64,000 nt of DNA, from positions 8,730,498 through 8,794,497 of the forward strand of contig JAQFVV010012395.1 of assembly GCA_028023455.1 (NCBI GenBank), read 5' to 3'. This DNA is from Epiperipatus broadwayi (Eukaryota > Onychophora > Udeonychophora > Euonychophora > Peripatidae). The notes under the pieces are model-generated. The model did no database searches and was not told where the DNA came from. It saw only the letters and a list, made by a program, of their open reading frames with translations. Within the stretch, counting starts at the first letter, position 1. Each line of letters starts with the position of its first letter. Positions 24,118 through 34,580 of the stretch are shown piece after piece. The position numbers were made by a program, and so were the translations under genes.

Positions 24118-24245
24118 TAACTTCTATATTACAGAGGCAAAAGTCTCCATATAGTAGTGCCACCCATTTGCCTCTGTGAAAACAGCTTCTGTAAGCATAA
24201 AGAATGGTGACCATATGATGTTTGATGTTTTAACTTCTATATTAC
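24118..24245. mobile_element. Family A short insertion with 15 bp TSD
   Basis: A 98 bp insert (24133-24230) is bracketed by TAACTTCTATATTAC at 24118-24132 and 24231-24245. The insert starts AGAGGCAAAAGTCTCC, goes through TAGTAGTGCCACCC, and ends with the family A terminus AAGCATAAAGAATGGTGACC...TGATGTTTT. The hammerhead region is absent. The TSD length fits retrotransposition rather than a TTAA-type DNA transposon. Confidence 0.8.
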
Positions 24246-26242
24246 CTTGTTTTCAGCAGTATTACATAAATTCTAATATAATAATGAAAATAAAAAAAGG
24301 TCTTCACTTAATTATCACCAGTGTTTATTTGCTATTCATTTATAATGATATTTTTAAATAAAGATTAAAGATTTTCAATTACCATTATTCATGTTTTGCA
24401 CTTTCTTTTCATTTTCTTAACCCTGGACTACTGATTTTCAAACTATTATTACCGTGATTAAAAATATAAAAAAATGTGTTCACGTATAAGAACCCGTATT
24501 ATGTTACCGAATGCGAGTTAGAGACTGTTATAAGCCAAATAAAAAATGAATTACTATAAATGATATAGCTGGTTTTTGATATATTCTCATCCTCTCTTTA
24601 ATCAAATAGATTTCTATTTGGAATTTATATAAGATTCGATGACCATCTGAATTAACAGATTCGTAGGCCTTGAACTCCAGACTTTACGATTCTATCATTG
24701 TATTAAAGCGTGCACATACTTAAAATATTTCAAAAAATTACACATATACATTTAAAAAAAGTAATAAAAGGTTTTATTGCTTAGGAGATCGTAAGACGTT
24801 TGAACACCGACAGTAACAAAGACTGAACCGCGTTTTATAGATTTTGATTTCTAGAATCCATCATTTTAAATCTCTGCACTATTTTAAATATGTACATATT
24901 TTTAGGTAATGCACGACTTACGTGACTAAAATATTCAATGCCAATAATTTAAGTGGTTGTTTTTAACTTTAGTGTTTTTTTCTATCCTCCCCCCTCCAGA
25001 TTACCATGTTTTCTTCGGATTATAAATCAATCAATCATGTTGTTTTTCCTTTAGTTCTCTCATCACTTGTCACTCAGTGATATTTCTTTATAAAAAGTTA
25101 AATAAACTAAAAGATCTTTTCTGTTCACGTATGATTATTTATATCAAAATATTTTTTTTTTGAAAGAGAGAGTTTATATTTCTATGGTTTTGCAAAGTAA
25201 ACACGGGCGAGTGTGAATTGAAGTATTCTCACAAAATATTGTTTTGCGACGCAGTGATTGACACGCGGTTGAGAACACGAAAAGTAATTTCTAAATAAAG
25301 ATTAACTAGCATTTGATGAATTGAAAAAGAAAAAAATAGTAAACAAATCAAAATTAAAACGATTGCTAAATTAAAGAGCTGTTTATAGACAAATCGTTGA
25401 CGTATTTTTTATACCTTCGGTTAAACTGTATCATTAATATTTAATTACTAAACTGAAATGTGATGAATTGATCAAATTCGCTGTAACAATTTTTTTTCTA
25501 TTTCAAAAAAAGATTTTTTTTCTTTCAAAACATTAAAATATTTTAACATTTTATAGGTAAGTTAACATTTTTTTGCTCCCACCAAAGGGATAATCGAGTA
25601 AAAAGAACAGTTACACCAAATATTTTGCAATTATTATTTAAATATGTCATTTTACTTTCACATAGGTATTAATATTTTATTGACATACTGCTAAATCTTT
25701 AGATTCTTTATTTATAAAAGCTTTTGTGGTATACTAGACATTGTGTTATTTTGTTCAGGATTTTTTCTAAGACTAAAGTCATGAGTAGATCTTGGGGAAT
25801 TTTTTTAAGGTAGCTAACAATTTCCCAATCAGGTTTAGGAAGTAACTTCGCCATACTCAACTATACAATATTGGTCAGTAAATTAACTTTAATAGGGGTT
25901 AAGTGGAGAGTAAAAACTAGAAATATGGATCAACAAGAACAGTGAAAAAAAAAACCCTCACAGATGTAATGTGATTTTTATTATGTAAAGGATATATTGC
26001 ACAGCAGGGGGCCCTGAACCAGAGTTTTAACTTTCATTTAATATGTGGATTTATAAGTACAAACTTTTTTTCATTCATAGCATTGATATCATCCTCTCCC
26101 AATTATATTGATATATAATGAAGTTGACTCTTCAAACTATAAGTAAAAGTTATCTAGTTAACCAGATTGAAAACTAAAGAAAATTAACAAACTAATTTAT
26201 CATTATAAATTTTATTCAGGAACACAGAACTCATTAGGAAAC

Positions 26243-26276
<34 letters not shown>

Positions 26277-26535
26277 TTATTAATTATGTATAAAAATTAA
26301 AATAAAATAGATTTTTAATATGTCTTCAACTAATGAAATAAACTCTTGATATAATGCTAACACTAACAATAAGTAAATGTATATATATATATACATACAT
26401 AATTAAATTTTAAATATATCTTTATGATTTTTAATCATAAAAATCTTGTATATATATATTAACATTATTTTATGTGTGTAGTATATAAAAATTTCTAGAA
26501 ATTTATGATCTTTTATATGGCAATGTTGGATGACA
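24246..26535. other. Intergenic DNA, slightly more CpG than surroundings, no gene recognised
   Basis: 24470-25300 looks less repetitive and has scattered CpG. A polypyrimidine tract ending CCCCCCTCCAG at about 24999 precedes an ATG with 24 codons; this is too little to call an exon. A compound (TA)n(TG)n lies at 26241-26276 and (TA)n at 26375-26390. Confidence 0.45.
26241..26276. repeat. Microsatellite (AT)n(GT)n
   Basis: Uninterrupted compound dinucleotide run. Confidence 0.9.
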
Positions 26536-26760
26536 TATCAATTGATTTTATGCAGGATATGCGTTTCTGCCAATAAACTTAACATCATCAACTGCTTGTG
26601 TGATCAGTTGAGATCACATAAAATACAACAATAAAATTTTGTTTAAGCACTATCATAACTTCCATGACATGAGTGTAATTTAAATAATGATTTCAGTATT
26701 TAACATGAGAAAGCTGATCCTGCTAAGTTTATTGATAGAAATATATATTCTGCAAATATT
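26536..26760. repeat. Fold-back with hammerhead-like arms (family F)
   Basis: Left segment (about 26549-26600) and right segment (about 26705-26755) are inverted relative to each other: both carry, in ribozyme sense, TAAGTTTATTG followed by a GAAA stretch and CTGCA. The left arm is read on minus, the right on plus. Nothing coding. Confidence 0.5.
26543..26605 (-). ncRNA. Hammerhead-like motif of family F (C3 changed)
   Basis: Minus strand: TTGATGA (26591-26585) in place of CTGATGA, a 6 bp stem II (TGTTAA with TTGGCA) closing a GTTTA loop, GAAA (26567-26564), a short segment ending ATATC, then CTGC that can pair with GCAG upstream of the core. The C-to-U change at the first core residue makes activity unlikely. 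The right-arm copy has CTGATCC. Confidence 0.45.
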
Positions 26761-28160
26761 TAGATGATATTTAATCAAATATTGTTGTGTAAAAGATGGT
26801 AAATTTTGCTTAATAACTGGTTAATTTAAATGAATGGAAAATTATATATATATATAATTGTAAAAAAAAATGCATGTAATTTATTTTATTTATTATATTG
26901 TTGTGATATAGTCAATTATTTTGTAATTACTGGATTTATATGTAGATTTTGATTTATTTTAGTAAACTTATATTGGTATTTATTGTTTTAATTTCATTAT
27001 TGAACACTAGATGATTTTATGTCTGTAATAGTTCATTAATGTAATAGATTATTAAAATTTGAAAAGGGCACCAAATCAGGTGCTGAAAAAGGCTTTTTAT
27101 GTATATAAAAAAATTAATATTTATATAGCTGTTGTAAGAATTTTTTATTTTCTGGTTATTATTTTATGGAAGAACAGCATAAAGATATTTATTCTTTTCA
27201 AATTTGATGATTATTTAAAAAATATTTCACCTTGCTGGATTGGCTCACCGAAACTTGGCCCTTATTAGGAACACAAATGATGGATCTTTCTTTTATAGAC
27301 TGCTGTTGATTCTTCAAATGCTACATCCTGTTTCTGATATAAAACATTTTTATTACTTTATTTATCTGATTATCCACAATCATTTAGATATGTGGAAGGT
27401 GCATTTAACATGAGATTCTTATACCATTAATCTTCTTTCTTTGTGTCAAGCTAAGTTTGACACAGTGGTAGAAGAATGGCACTCAAAAGATGAAATATTT
27501 CTGAATCAAATTTGAGATGAAAAAATTAAAAATGATGCCAAATTTAATTAAATGGATATCACATGACATTCTAAGAAACTGAAGATATGATCATTGTTTT
27601 ACTGTTTATTTACATATTTTGGCTTGGATCTCTTCTTTATAAAAATATATTGATTAGGAAATTGTACAATATCCATAGCCTTGACAAAATGTGATGGGAC
27701 AGGTTAAGCATAATTTTGATTATGGGTTATATATATAATTAATATGAGTCATTGAATTATTGTATTCCATTTATTCTCGGACAAATTATAAAAAGATTTA
27801 ATAAAAACATTCATCATAATAATAAGATTATAATAATGATGATGATAGGAATAATAATGATGATTATGATAATGACAATAATGATAATTTGAAACAGTTG
27901 ATAGAAAATTTGTTGCTCTTTAAAAGTGCACAACTATTGAATATTATAATTGATGATTTGGATTTTTGTATATTATTAGTGAAGCATAACATTTAAAATG
28001 GAATAAAAACGGTTTACCATTGAGAAGTATGCTCAGCATTTAAAATGGATTAAAGTTGTGTTTATGGTTTTTAGTTATTTTCTTCATGTATGTAGTAAGA
28101 TTAGTACTACTTTTTACCTTATTAAATATTTAATATTTAAATATGAGTATAGTATATACA
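26761..28160. other. AT-rich intergenic DNA with imperfect ATR triplet repeat
   Basis: 27808-27888 is an imperfect run of ATA/ATG triplets. A 69-codon frame at 27059-27268 lacks any recognised domain. No gene called. Confidence 0.5.
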
Positions 28161-28310
28161 AGTTAAGCTAGATGTAATTAGAGGTTATTTGACTCAGATT
28201 TTCAATCTGCCTTTAATCATCTACTCCATCTTGTACAACCAGTACACATATTGTAATGTGGATGAATGAGCTGGTTTCTGCATAAGTTATAAAAGAAAAT
28301 ATCTTACTAG
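28161..28310. repeat. Family B fragment, old
   Basis: Minus-sense tail (GAGGTTATTTGACTCAGATT..., the complement of the box-B-like end) followed by plus-sense GAATGAGCTGGTTTCTGCATAA resembling the stem II region. Too decayed for a ribozyme. Confidence 0.4.
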
Positions 28311-28504
28311 TTACATGATTAATAAAGAAATAAGCGATCTAGTGAATAAAAGGCAAAAGTTCAATGATTGATAAAATTTATTTTTAAAGCATTATTGTAA
28401 TTTTAAAAAACATATATCTCTTTTCTGTGTAAATGTAATATTAATAATATAAATGTTTGGCATTCACACAGAAGAATTAACCAAATATTTTTATTTAAAC
28501 ATTA

Positions 28505-28990
28505 ATTAATAATACCACAGATGGCTTACCATTCTCAGGTTGTCTACAGTATTGTCTGCCCTGAAATACACTGTATGGCATCATATTATGGTGAGACCAG
28601 GACCTCTCTGTTCACTCAACTATCCCAACACACATACTCCTATAATAAAGCACTAATAGACACTTTTTGTAGTTCAGTTTTCACACAGCACTGCAACTCA
28701 ACTGGTCATGATTGCCAATCTAAAGACCCAGTGGCTGTTTGCAGAGGGCAAGATAAAGGAAGTTTACTTTATCACTAAAGATAACAACTCTATAAACAGA
28801 AAATACTTTTGTTATAAGATCAACAGGAAATGGAATACTTAACTACCTCATTTGCATTAATTTGCAAACCTCTTAACTAATTTATTTGCAAGATGGCTAT
28901 GAATATGAGGACCTTGAAAACACTTAGCCACATTTTTAGATACATATATTTAGTTTGTATCAATCTATATTTAGATTTCTTTGCCTTCAG
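28505..28990 (+). pseudogene. Penelope-like element, GIY-YIG nuclease end and 3' region
   Basis: An open frame of 85 codons (28521-28778) begins inside the nuclease: VVYSIVCPE, then a spacing of about ten residues to YYGETRTSLFTQLSQH. This matches the (G/V)xY...YIGET.R.L..R..EH layout of the PLE GIY-YIG domain; the catalytic R is seen and a Q stands where R is usual later. Further HCNSTGHD gives the expected His-rich segment. After the stop, a shifted frame KEVYFITKDNNSINRKYFCY continues the C-terminus, then a 3' region with GGCTATGAATATGAGG. The upstream reverse transcriptase is missing (5' truncation). The 3' part recurs reversed inside the RTE at 36.93-37.2 kb. Confidence 0.8.
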
Positions 28991-29054
28991 CTTTGTGTGT
29001 TCATGCATTTTAGCACATTTTGAATAATTAGCCACAAAGTCTAAACTTTTTGCT

Positions 29055-29198
29055 CATTTTAATCATACTTAGCATGCTTTTGATACATCACATATCACAT
29101 CTATAGCTCATTTCTTTTCATGAACATTGAAGAAAGGAATGAGCTATGAATGTGATAAGTGATGTATCAAAAGCATGCTAAACATGATTAAAATATGT
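29055..29198. repeat. Short fold-back, ~66 bp arms
   Basis: CATTTTAATCATACTTAGCATGC...GAGCTATAG-type left arm (29055-29118) is complementary to the right arm (29131-29198) with few mismatches. No TSD noticed. Confidence 0.75.
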
Positions 29199-29440
29199 TT
29201 ATATAAAAATATTTGGCAATGTTTTCTATATAAATGCCCAAACATTTATATTATTAATAAGTATTATTGTATTAAAACTGCAATGGAGATACACATTTTG
29301 GCTATTTGGAACAAATCTTTTTTCACATAATAAAAGAAAAATGTCATAAACATATTAAATGAATGGATGATATTCATTTATATGGTGGTAATAATATTTT
29401 GAAGAAATGGGGGGGGGGGATTTTTATTATCTTTTGAATA

Positions 29441-29563
29441 ACAATTAAATAATTTATATATATATCAAAGTCTCGACTGGGAAGCAAATCCCGGGACAAC
29501 TGCTTGTAAGACAGCTGTGCTAACCACTCGGTCACTAACGCTTGACTACAATTAAATAATTTA
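29441..29563 (-). mobile_element. Retroposed tRNA-like sequence with 16 bp TSD
   Basis: A 91 bp insert (29457-29547) is flanked by ACAATTAAATAATTTA at 29441-29456 and 29548-29563. On the minus strand it reads like a tRNA: GACCGAGTGGTTAGCAC (box A/D arm), CTGTCTTACAAGCAG (anticodon arm with TTACAA-type loop; TAC would suggest Val), CCCGGGATTTGCTTCCC (T arm/box B, GGTTCGAATCC altered). It ends in a (TA)n tail. The box B lacks the invariant TTCGA, so it is not expected to be a working tRNA; it is a tRNA retropseudogene or the head of a SINE. Confidence 0.75.
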
Positions 29564-29840
29564 ATGACTGCATTTTTGATATATTTATCCCATTGATTCA
29601 TTAACATTTGAAATGAAATTTCCAATTTGAGAAAACTAAAACACTGTTATCATAAAAAACTAGTTAATGAACATCTCAATACTGAAGCTATAAATTTTGG
29701 CTTCAAAACCATTGGAATTTATTTAGATATACATTTAGATGGAAAAATGTATGTTAAACAATTAAAATATGTTTCCATTAATCATTGTTAATTAAATTAC
29801 CTCCAGCAATAAATAATGATCACAAAAGCATATATGAGTA

Positions 29841-30094
29841 TGAAGTAAAAATATTAGACCATCAAACATCACATGATATCCATTCTTTATGCTTACACAA
29901 GTTGTTTTCACAGAGACAATATTTTTCATATAGTAGCACCATTTAGTTCAGACCAGAGTAATCAATGGATGCAGGAAGGTTTGTGCACTAGATAGGGATT
30001 TTATGCACAAACCTTCCTGCATCCATTGATTACTCTGGATTGCACTGAGTAGTGCTATTGTATGAAGAATTTTATCTCTGTGAAGTAAAAATAT
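29841..30094. mobile_element. Family A fold-back copy with 14 bp TSD
   Basis: A 226 bp insert (29855-30080) lies between TGAAGTAAAAATAT at 29841-29854 and 30081-30094. It starts with the family A terminus (CATCAAACATCACATGAT), then arms about 29905-29990 and 30000-30080 that fold on each other around AATCAATGGATGCAGGAAGG. The hammerhead region is missing. Second of three family A loci here with retro-type TSDs. Confidence 0.85.
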
Positions 30095-30409
30095 ATCTTT
30101 TTTTTTTATTGATTTGATTAAGATGTTTAATTTACTTGATCATGAACATTGGTGACAGTGTTGGAAAATAGTTGTTTGAACACAGAAGTTATTTGCTTTT
30201 CACCAACAATTGAATGATTGTATTAGTAAATATGATTACTGGTTAAAAAAGAGAGAGATTTAAAATAAACATGGATATCCCCTGCATGGTTTAAGGCAGT
30301 AATGGAGTATCAGCCTTTGCAACATAAGTTCCTCAGATGAATTCCAGTTTGGGCATTTTGGGCACTCAAACTACTTATGAATTATCAAGCATCAATGCCA
30401 TTTGATTGT
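30095..30409. other. Spacer, nothing firm
   Basis: AT-rich; 30280-30400 may be upstream LINE debris. Confidence 0.4.
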
Positions 30410-31000
30410 GTATTTATTAATACTGGTATAAAACAGAGACATTTACTTGCGTTAACCTTTTTTATTTATATAGCAGTGGTTTTTAAATGACTTCATAAAA
30501 CAGAGAAGATGAAATATATATTTTACTAACACTGACTTCATTTTTTTGATTTCTAGATTTATAGTATGCCAATAATAGTATTATTCTTTCTAAATTCAAA
30601 AGCTATACTTAAAATGTTTTTAATTTTTTATTTCAAATTCTGAAGATTTTGAATTAGTATTGTCCATAAGTGTTAAAAATTGTACATTAACAAGTTAAAA
30701 GATAGGATATATTAACATGATAAAATAACTATTGCAACTAAATTAGCTGTATATAGATATATTATTTTACCTAATTTATTGTATGGAAGCAAAACTTGGA
30801 CATTATATCAATGTAACACATAAAAATTAGACAAAAATTTAAGTATGTTCAGTAAATTTTTAAAAGTACAAACACAACATCATATCAATAAACTATTGTG
30901 AAGACATCTTCATTTGATTAGAGATGTGAACAGTGCAAAGACTTTGTAAAAAGATTTGTTGTGATAAACATGGAAAAAACAGATGGTGTTTGCATTGTAA
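30410..31000 (+). pseudogene. LINE reverse-transcriptase relic, second family, C-terminal part
   Basis: Plus strand. GIKQRHLLALTFFIYIAVV (about 30423-30480) matches the GVRQG..LSP.LFNIY motif B with substitutions. Next DL*YANNSIIL (about 30557-30590) corresponds to the YADD catalytic box, changed to YANN. LYGSKTWTL (about 30780-30806) is the conserved LLYGSETW motif after the polymerase. Stops and a mutated catalytic pair make it dead. It is a different family from the RTE relics. Confidence 0.65.
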
Positions 31001-31969
31001 AGACAATCTCAAAAGCATTCTAAAAGTACAATGGTGATTGTTTTCTTTGGAAAAATATGGAAAAAGTTGTAATTAAATTCTGTGTTGAAGCATTGAAATA
31101 AGAAAATATTGTTGCAAGATAACTTAAAAGATAGCATCATTGATTTTATATAAATAGAATAATGGACCAGCATGCAATTTATGTAGATGAATTTGATGTT
31201 TACAGAATGATTTATAGGGTCATTTAAAAACACAAATTTAATATATTATCATTATTTATATCTTTTTTTTTTTGAAAATGAATGGACTATATTTTAAGTG
31301 AGTACTTGCATTACATCATCTTAACCATTTAAATCATTGTTTATCCATCCCTAACTTCTCTTCTCCACAATGTATCAATAAACAGTATTATTTAATTCAT
31401 ACATCTCAAATGCAGTCTTTTCTAGGTTATATATAATCTCTTGGTATCCAATTTAAAGTTTTATCTGTTCTTTTATTATCAATTGTTCTAGGGATATGTT
31501 TATCACAATTTCATTTTAGTCTCTTAATTATTTTAGTGATGCCTATGATAAATGTTTATTTTCTCACCCATGTATTTTATTTTTGATCGCTTATTGTTAC
31601 AATTAGCATACCTTTCTCCATATTTGTACAGAAGTCTGAAGTCTGTACATTGGTTTTCTATTGAACGTTTCAGTCTCATATTCATAAGTAAGAACTAGTA
31701 AGACACATATTAAAAATTTTTCATTTGAAGTACATAGGCGTGATATATATAGCTTTAAATTTTAATGTGTTTTTTTTTTTAAGTACTCCATTCAAATTTG
31801 ATTATATGATTAATTCCACATACTATATTTCCATTTGCATTAATATTCTGACAAAGATGATTGCAAACCTTTTTAATTCATGAATATCATTTTTTTTCTG
31901 TCAAAATCTATTCAATATTATTTTAATCTTTTATATTTAGTCCTACTTTTTTATTTCCATCTTGTAATC

Positions 31970-32054
31970 CTAGCAATATTTTTTTTTATTTTTTATGTGT
32001 CATAGCATCGGCCGGGAAGGAAACTCGCTAACCCGGGACTAGCAACATTTTCCA
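31970..32054 (-). mobile_element. SINE-like 3' fragment inserted in the RTE relic
   Basis: CTAGCAATATTTT (left) and CTAGCAACATTTT (right) flank a poly-T-led, GC-rich insert that contains GTCATAGCATCGGCCGGG. The left edge is A-rich when read on minus, as for a retroposon tail. Host RTE sequence is continuous once the insert is removed. The insert resembles 18116-18165. Confidence 0.65.
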
Positions 32055-32465
32055 AAGCTCTGAAACATTATTTGCAAAAAACAATCACAATATCTATGAA
32101 TCAAGATTACTTAAGTATTCTCCAATTCCCTTTACTTTATTAGCTTTTCATTTTAACCAACAAAATATTTCCTGCAAAATTATAGTAAAACGTTTAGGAA
32201 ATATAGAATCACCTTATTCTATACTCTTCACAATGTTTATATTCTTAGTAACAACATGTAATTTAATCATTGATGTTGCATTTTGATAAACATTCTTTAG
32301 ATTATGACAATATTCTGGGTCTACATCTTGATAATATGTTTTAATTACCACAGAAATACTTATAGAGCCACCTGTTTTCATAATCTACAAATCCAAAATA
32401 TAATGACAACAAACATTTATTGCTTTTTTCTGCAACTTCTTTCGCTATATGGATATGCTCCCCTA

Positions 32466-32522
32466 TATATTACATATTGGAGTGCAGATATGAAAAAGCC
32501 TGTACTGTAGAAAAAATTCATA
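32466..32522 (+). repeat. Family B tail fragment inserted in the RTE relic
   Basis: TATGAAAAAGCCTGTACTG and the bases on both sides are nearly identical to 15708-15765. The RTE reading (GGATATGATC...TATAGTAAAC) resumes directly after it. Confidence 0.65.
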
Positions 32523-32619
32523 TAGTAAACTACTAAGAGATTTTATATCTATTGTTATAAATTCATTTCAAAAAAGTCTAATTTAATAAAATAAAAAGAT
32601 TCAAGAAAAAATTATTATA

Positions 32620-32960
32620 TGATTTTAAGGTTCAGTGTAGATCCAAATTTGATTTGGATTATCAACAATAGTTTCAATTTGAATAAGGTACATGTATAAA
32701 AATGGTATTGGAATAATGAGAACTATTGATAATAGATATTTAAAAATGAGGGAAAAGTTTAATATTTGTTTTATTTATTTGAAAAGGCATTTGATAGAGT
32801 GAATTGAATTACTGCATTGGTTTTATTAATAAAGAAAAATATAGATTAAAAAAAAGACATTTATTTAGAAATTTGTTTATGAATCAAAAGAAATATGTAA
32901 GATTTAAATGATGTTACAAAAATTATAGATATAGAAAATGTATACATTAAGTATGTAAAA
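32620..32960 (+). pseudogene. LINE reverse-transcriptase relic, N-part of polymerase
   Basis: Plus strand. The clear core is EKAFDRVN (32781-32804), motif A of a LINE reverse transcriptase, followed by a stop where W is usual. Upstream FRSKFDLDYQQ resembles the GFRxGxGTxxAI region, and downstream LFRNLFMNQKKYVRF resembles the LI.NLYxxQ.A.VR region. Several frameshifts. Probably the same family as 30.4-31.0 kb but a separate copy, because the parts are in the wrong order for one element. Confidence 0.7.
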
Positions 32961-33343
32961 TAGAAAATCATATACCACTAAAACACTAACTACAAAACAC
33001 AATTTTACTAAAATTCTTTCACACATCCTGTCCATATCCTGTGAGTTGTTAAATTTGTTGTTTTTGACCTTCACCACTTATGCCACCTGGATGGCCAGAT
33101 GTTGCAACAAGTTTACCATTCCTCATTCCAAGCCTGAAGACATATTCATTTCTAAGTTGAAGAAATTTCACCATAAGGACAGTATCATCTCATCCAGATT
33201 TTTATTTGACAACACATGGAGCCTGATTAAGCTGGATTAAACAACACCAGTGAGCACAACAAACTATCTGGTTGCCCAAGCAACATGGATAACTATTATT
33301 TTATTTACAATTGTATCATTCTTACATATGTTTTTCAATAAAG
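32961..33343 (+). other. Unrecognised segment, possible transposon 3' UTR
   Basis: A 64-codon frame (33046-33240) without known domain and less biased composition than its surroundings. It is followed by a GTTGCCCAAGCAACATGG patch and a polyadenylation-type AATAAAG at 33338-33344, at the edge of a long (AT)n. It could be the 3' end of a retroelement with its simple tail. Confidence 0.35.
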
Positions 33344-33360
33344 TTATATATATATATATA

Positions 33361-33426
<66 letters not shown>
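33344..33426. repeat. Long (AT)n microsatellite
   Basis: About 80 bp of alternating TA with one C interruption near 33362. Confidence 0.95.
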
Positions 33427-33429
<3 letters not shown>

Positions 33430-33855
33430 GAGATTAAATTAACATTGGGGTATATAAAATGTGGTGATAATATAGATGGACTTGCAAATGTGAGAAGCTC
33501 AATAAGATATTTTATAGCCTTGAGAAACAGATTTGTAATAAAGTATAGCTGACTAAAATTAATTCATAAAAAGGAACCTTGCCCAAAATGTAGCTTTATA
33601 AAAAGCAGAAAATAAAGAAATAAAAAAATAAAAATAAAGTTAGGTAGAAAATAAAATTAGAAAAGTAGTTGTACTAAAAAACTAATTGAAAAAGTTTTTT
33701 TTAGAGAAAAGTATAAAAACAAGAATGGCCATTCCAACTCCAAGGAAAGAACAAAAAATAACTGCTCTAAAAGTGAGTTGGCAATGACTATATAAACCAT
33801 TCTGTATATCATAAATACATCCTTGTATAGAACATGCTAATATGTTTTTTTTTTT
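33427..33855. other. AT-rich spacer
   Basis: Contains purine-rich A tracts; no feature recognised. Confidence 0.5.
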
Positions 33856-34280
33856 TTGATATTTTGTGATATGTCCTATAACATTTTCAGCAGAAAAACT
33901 TTCTTCCTGAAATACTACAACCTAATATCTAATTGTAGCTCTCCAATGTATTTTGTTATCTTCCATATCTTCCCAAAGGGAACCATCAATATCACATTTC
34001 TTTAGAATGTTTCTGAATTAATCCTTATAACAAAGACAAGATCTGTCTCCTCCATGAAGACCATAATCAAGTTCACCATAGCACACACTTTGAGAAATGC
34101 ATTTTCCATATTCAATGTCTGTTATATACTCAATTATACCAACAAAATCTATCATAAGTTAATGGATAAACCTCATTTAGTCTCAGGAGGAATGTTATTT
34201 AATAGTAGGTGATACATTTCTGGCAACATCAAAAGCTAAAACTATCCCTGTTTACCTAGATATAACCTGCTAATTTCCAT
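33856..34280 (-). pseudogene. LINE C-terminal relic
   Basis: Minus strand reads DYGLHGGDRSCL, CYKD (about 34072-34020), then FRNILKKCDIDGSLWEDM and HWRATI (about 34018-33930). This fits the conserved C-terminal signature of several LINE families (RYKD.LK..LK..DI....WE..A.DR..WR). A stop interrupts the frame between the two halves. Only the 3' end is present. Confidence 0.6.
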
Positions 34281-34389
34281 TCTCATTGAATCCTCAATAT
34301 ATTTACTTTAATTTTATTTTATTAAACATGATTTCTCCTGTAAACATGATTTATAAAACATCTTTTCCCCATAAGAATATTCATTTCAT

Positions 34390-34434
<45 letters not shown>
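34390..34434. repeat. Microsatellite (AT)n(GT)n
   Basis: Compound run of TA then TG dinucleotides. Confidence 0.95.
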
Positions 34435-34439
<5 letters not shown>

Positions 34440-34549
34440 TCAGTCACATGTCACACGGCCTATATAGCTTGCATTACCAATATGTAATACATAAAGAGCA
34501 TTTATCATAAAAAATAAAATAAATAAACTTGTTTGAGTTATTAACAGGC

Positions 34550-34552
<3 letters not shown>

Positions 34553-34580
<28 letters not shown>
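34553..34580. repeat. Microsatellite (TA)n
   Basis: Pure TA run. Confidence 0.9.

Larger units (their letters stand above)
31300..32580 (-). pseudogene. RTE-like LINE relic (old), with two small insertions
   Basis: Aligns by eye along its length with the RTE copies at 3.9 and 35.5 kb: TCTTCTCCACAATGTATC, TCTTGGTATCCAATTTAAAG, AAGTAAGAACTAGTAAGACACAT, CTGAAACATTATTTGCAAAA, AATATAGAATCACC. It has many indels and no surviving long frame. Two younger inserts split it: a SINE-like piece at 31.97-32.05 kb and a family B fragment at 32.47-32.52 kb. Its divergence makes it older than both better RTE copies. Confidence 0.7.

Noticed and set aside
24999-25080. Exon after a CCCCCCTCCAG acceptor
   Set aside because: Only 24 codons follow the ATG before a stop; no homology recognised.
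33250-33552. 100-codon frame with alternating Ile/Tyr
   Set aside because: It is the translation of an (AT)n microsatellite, not a protein; the same holds for 34286-34510 and 58319-58516.
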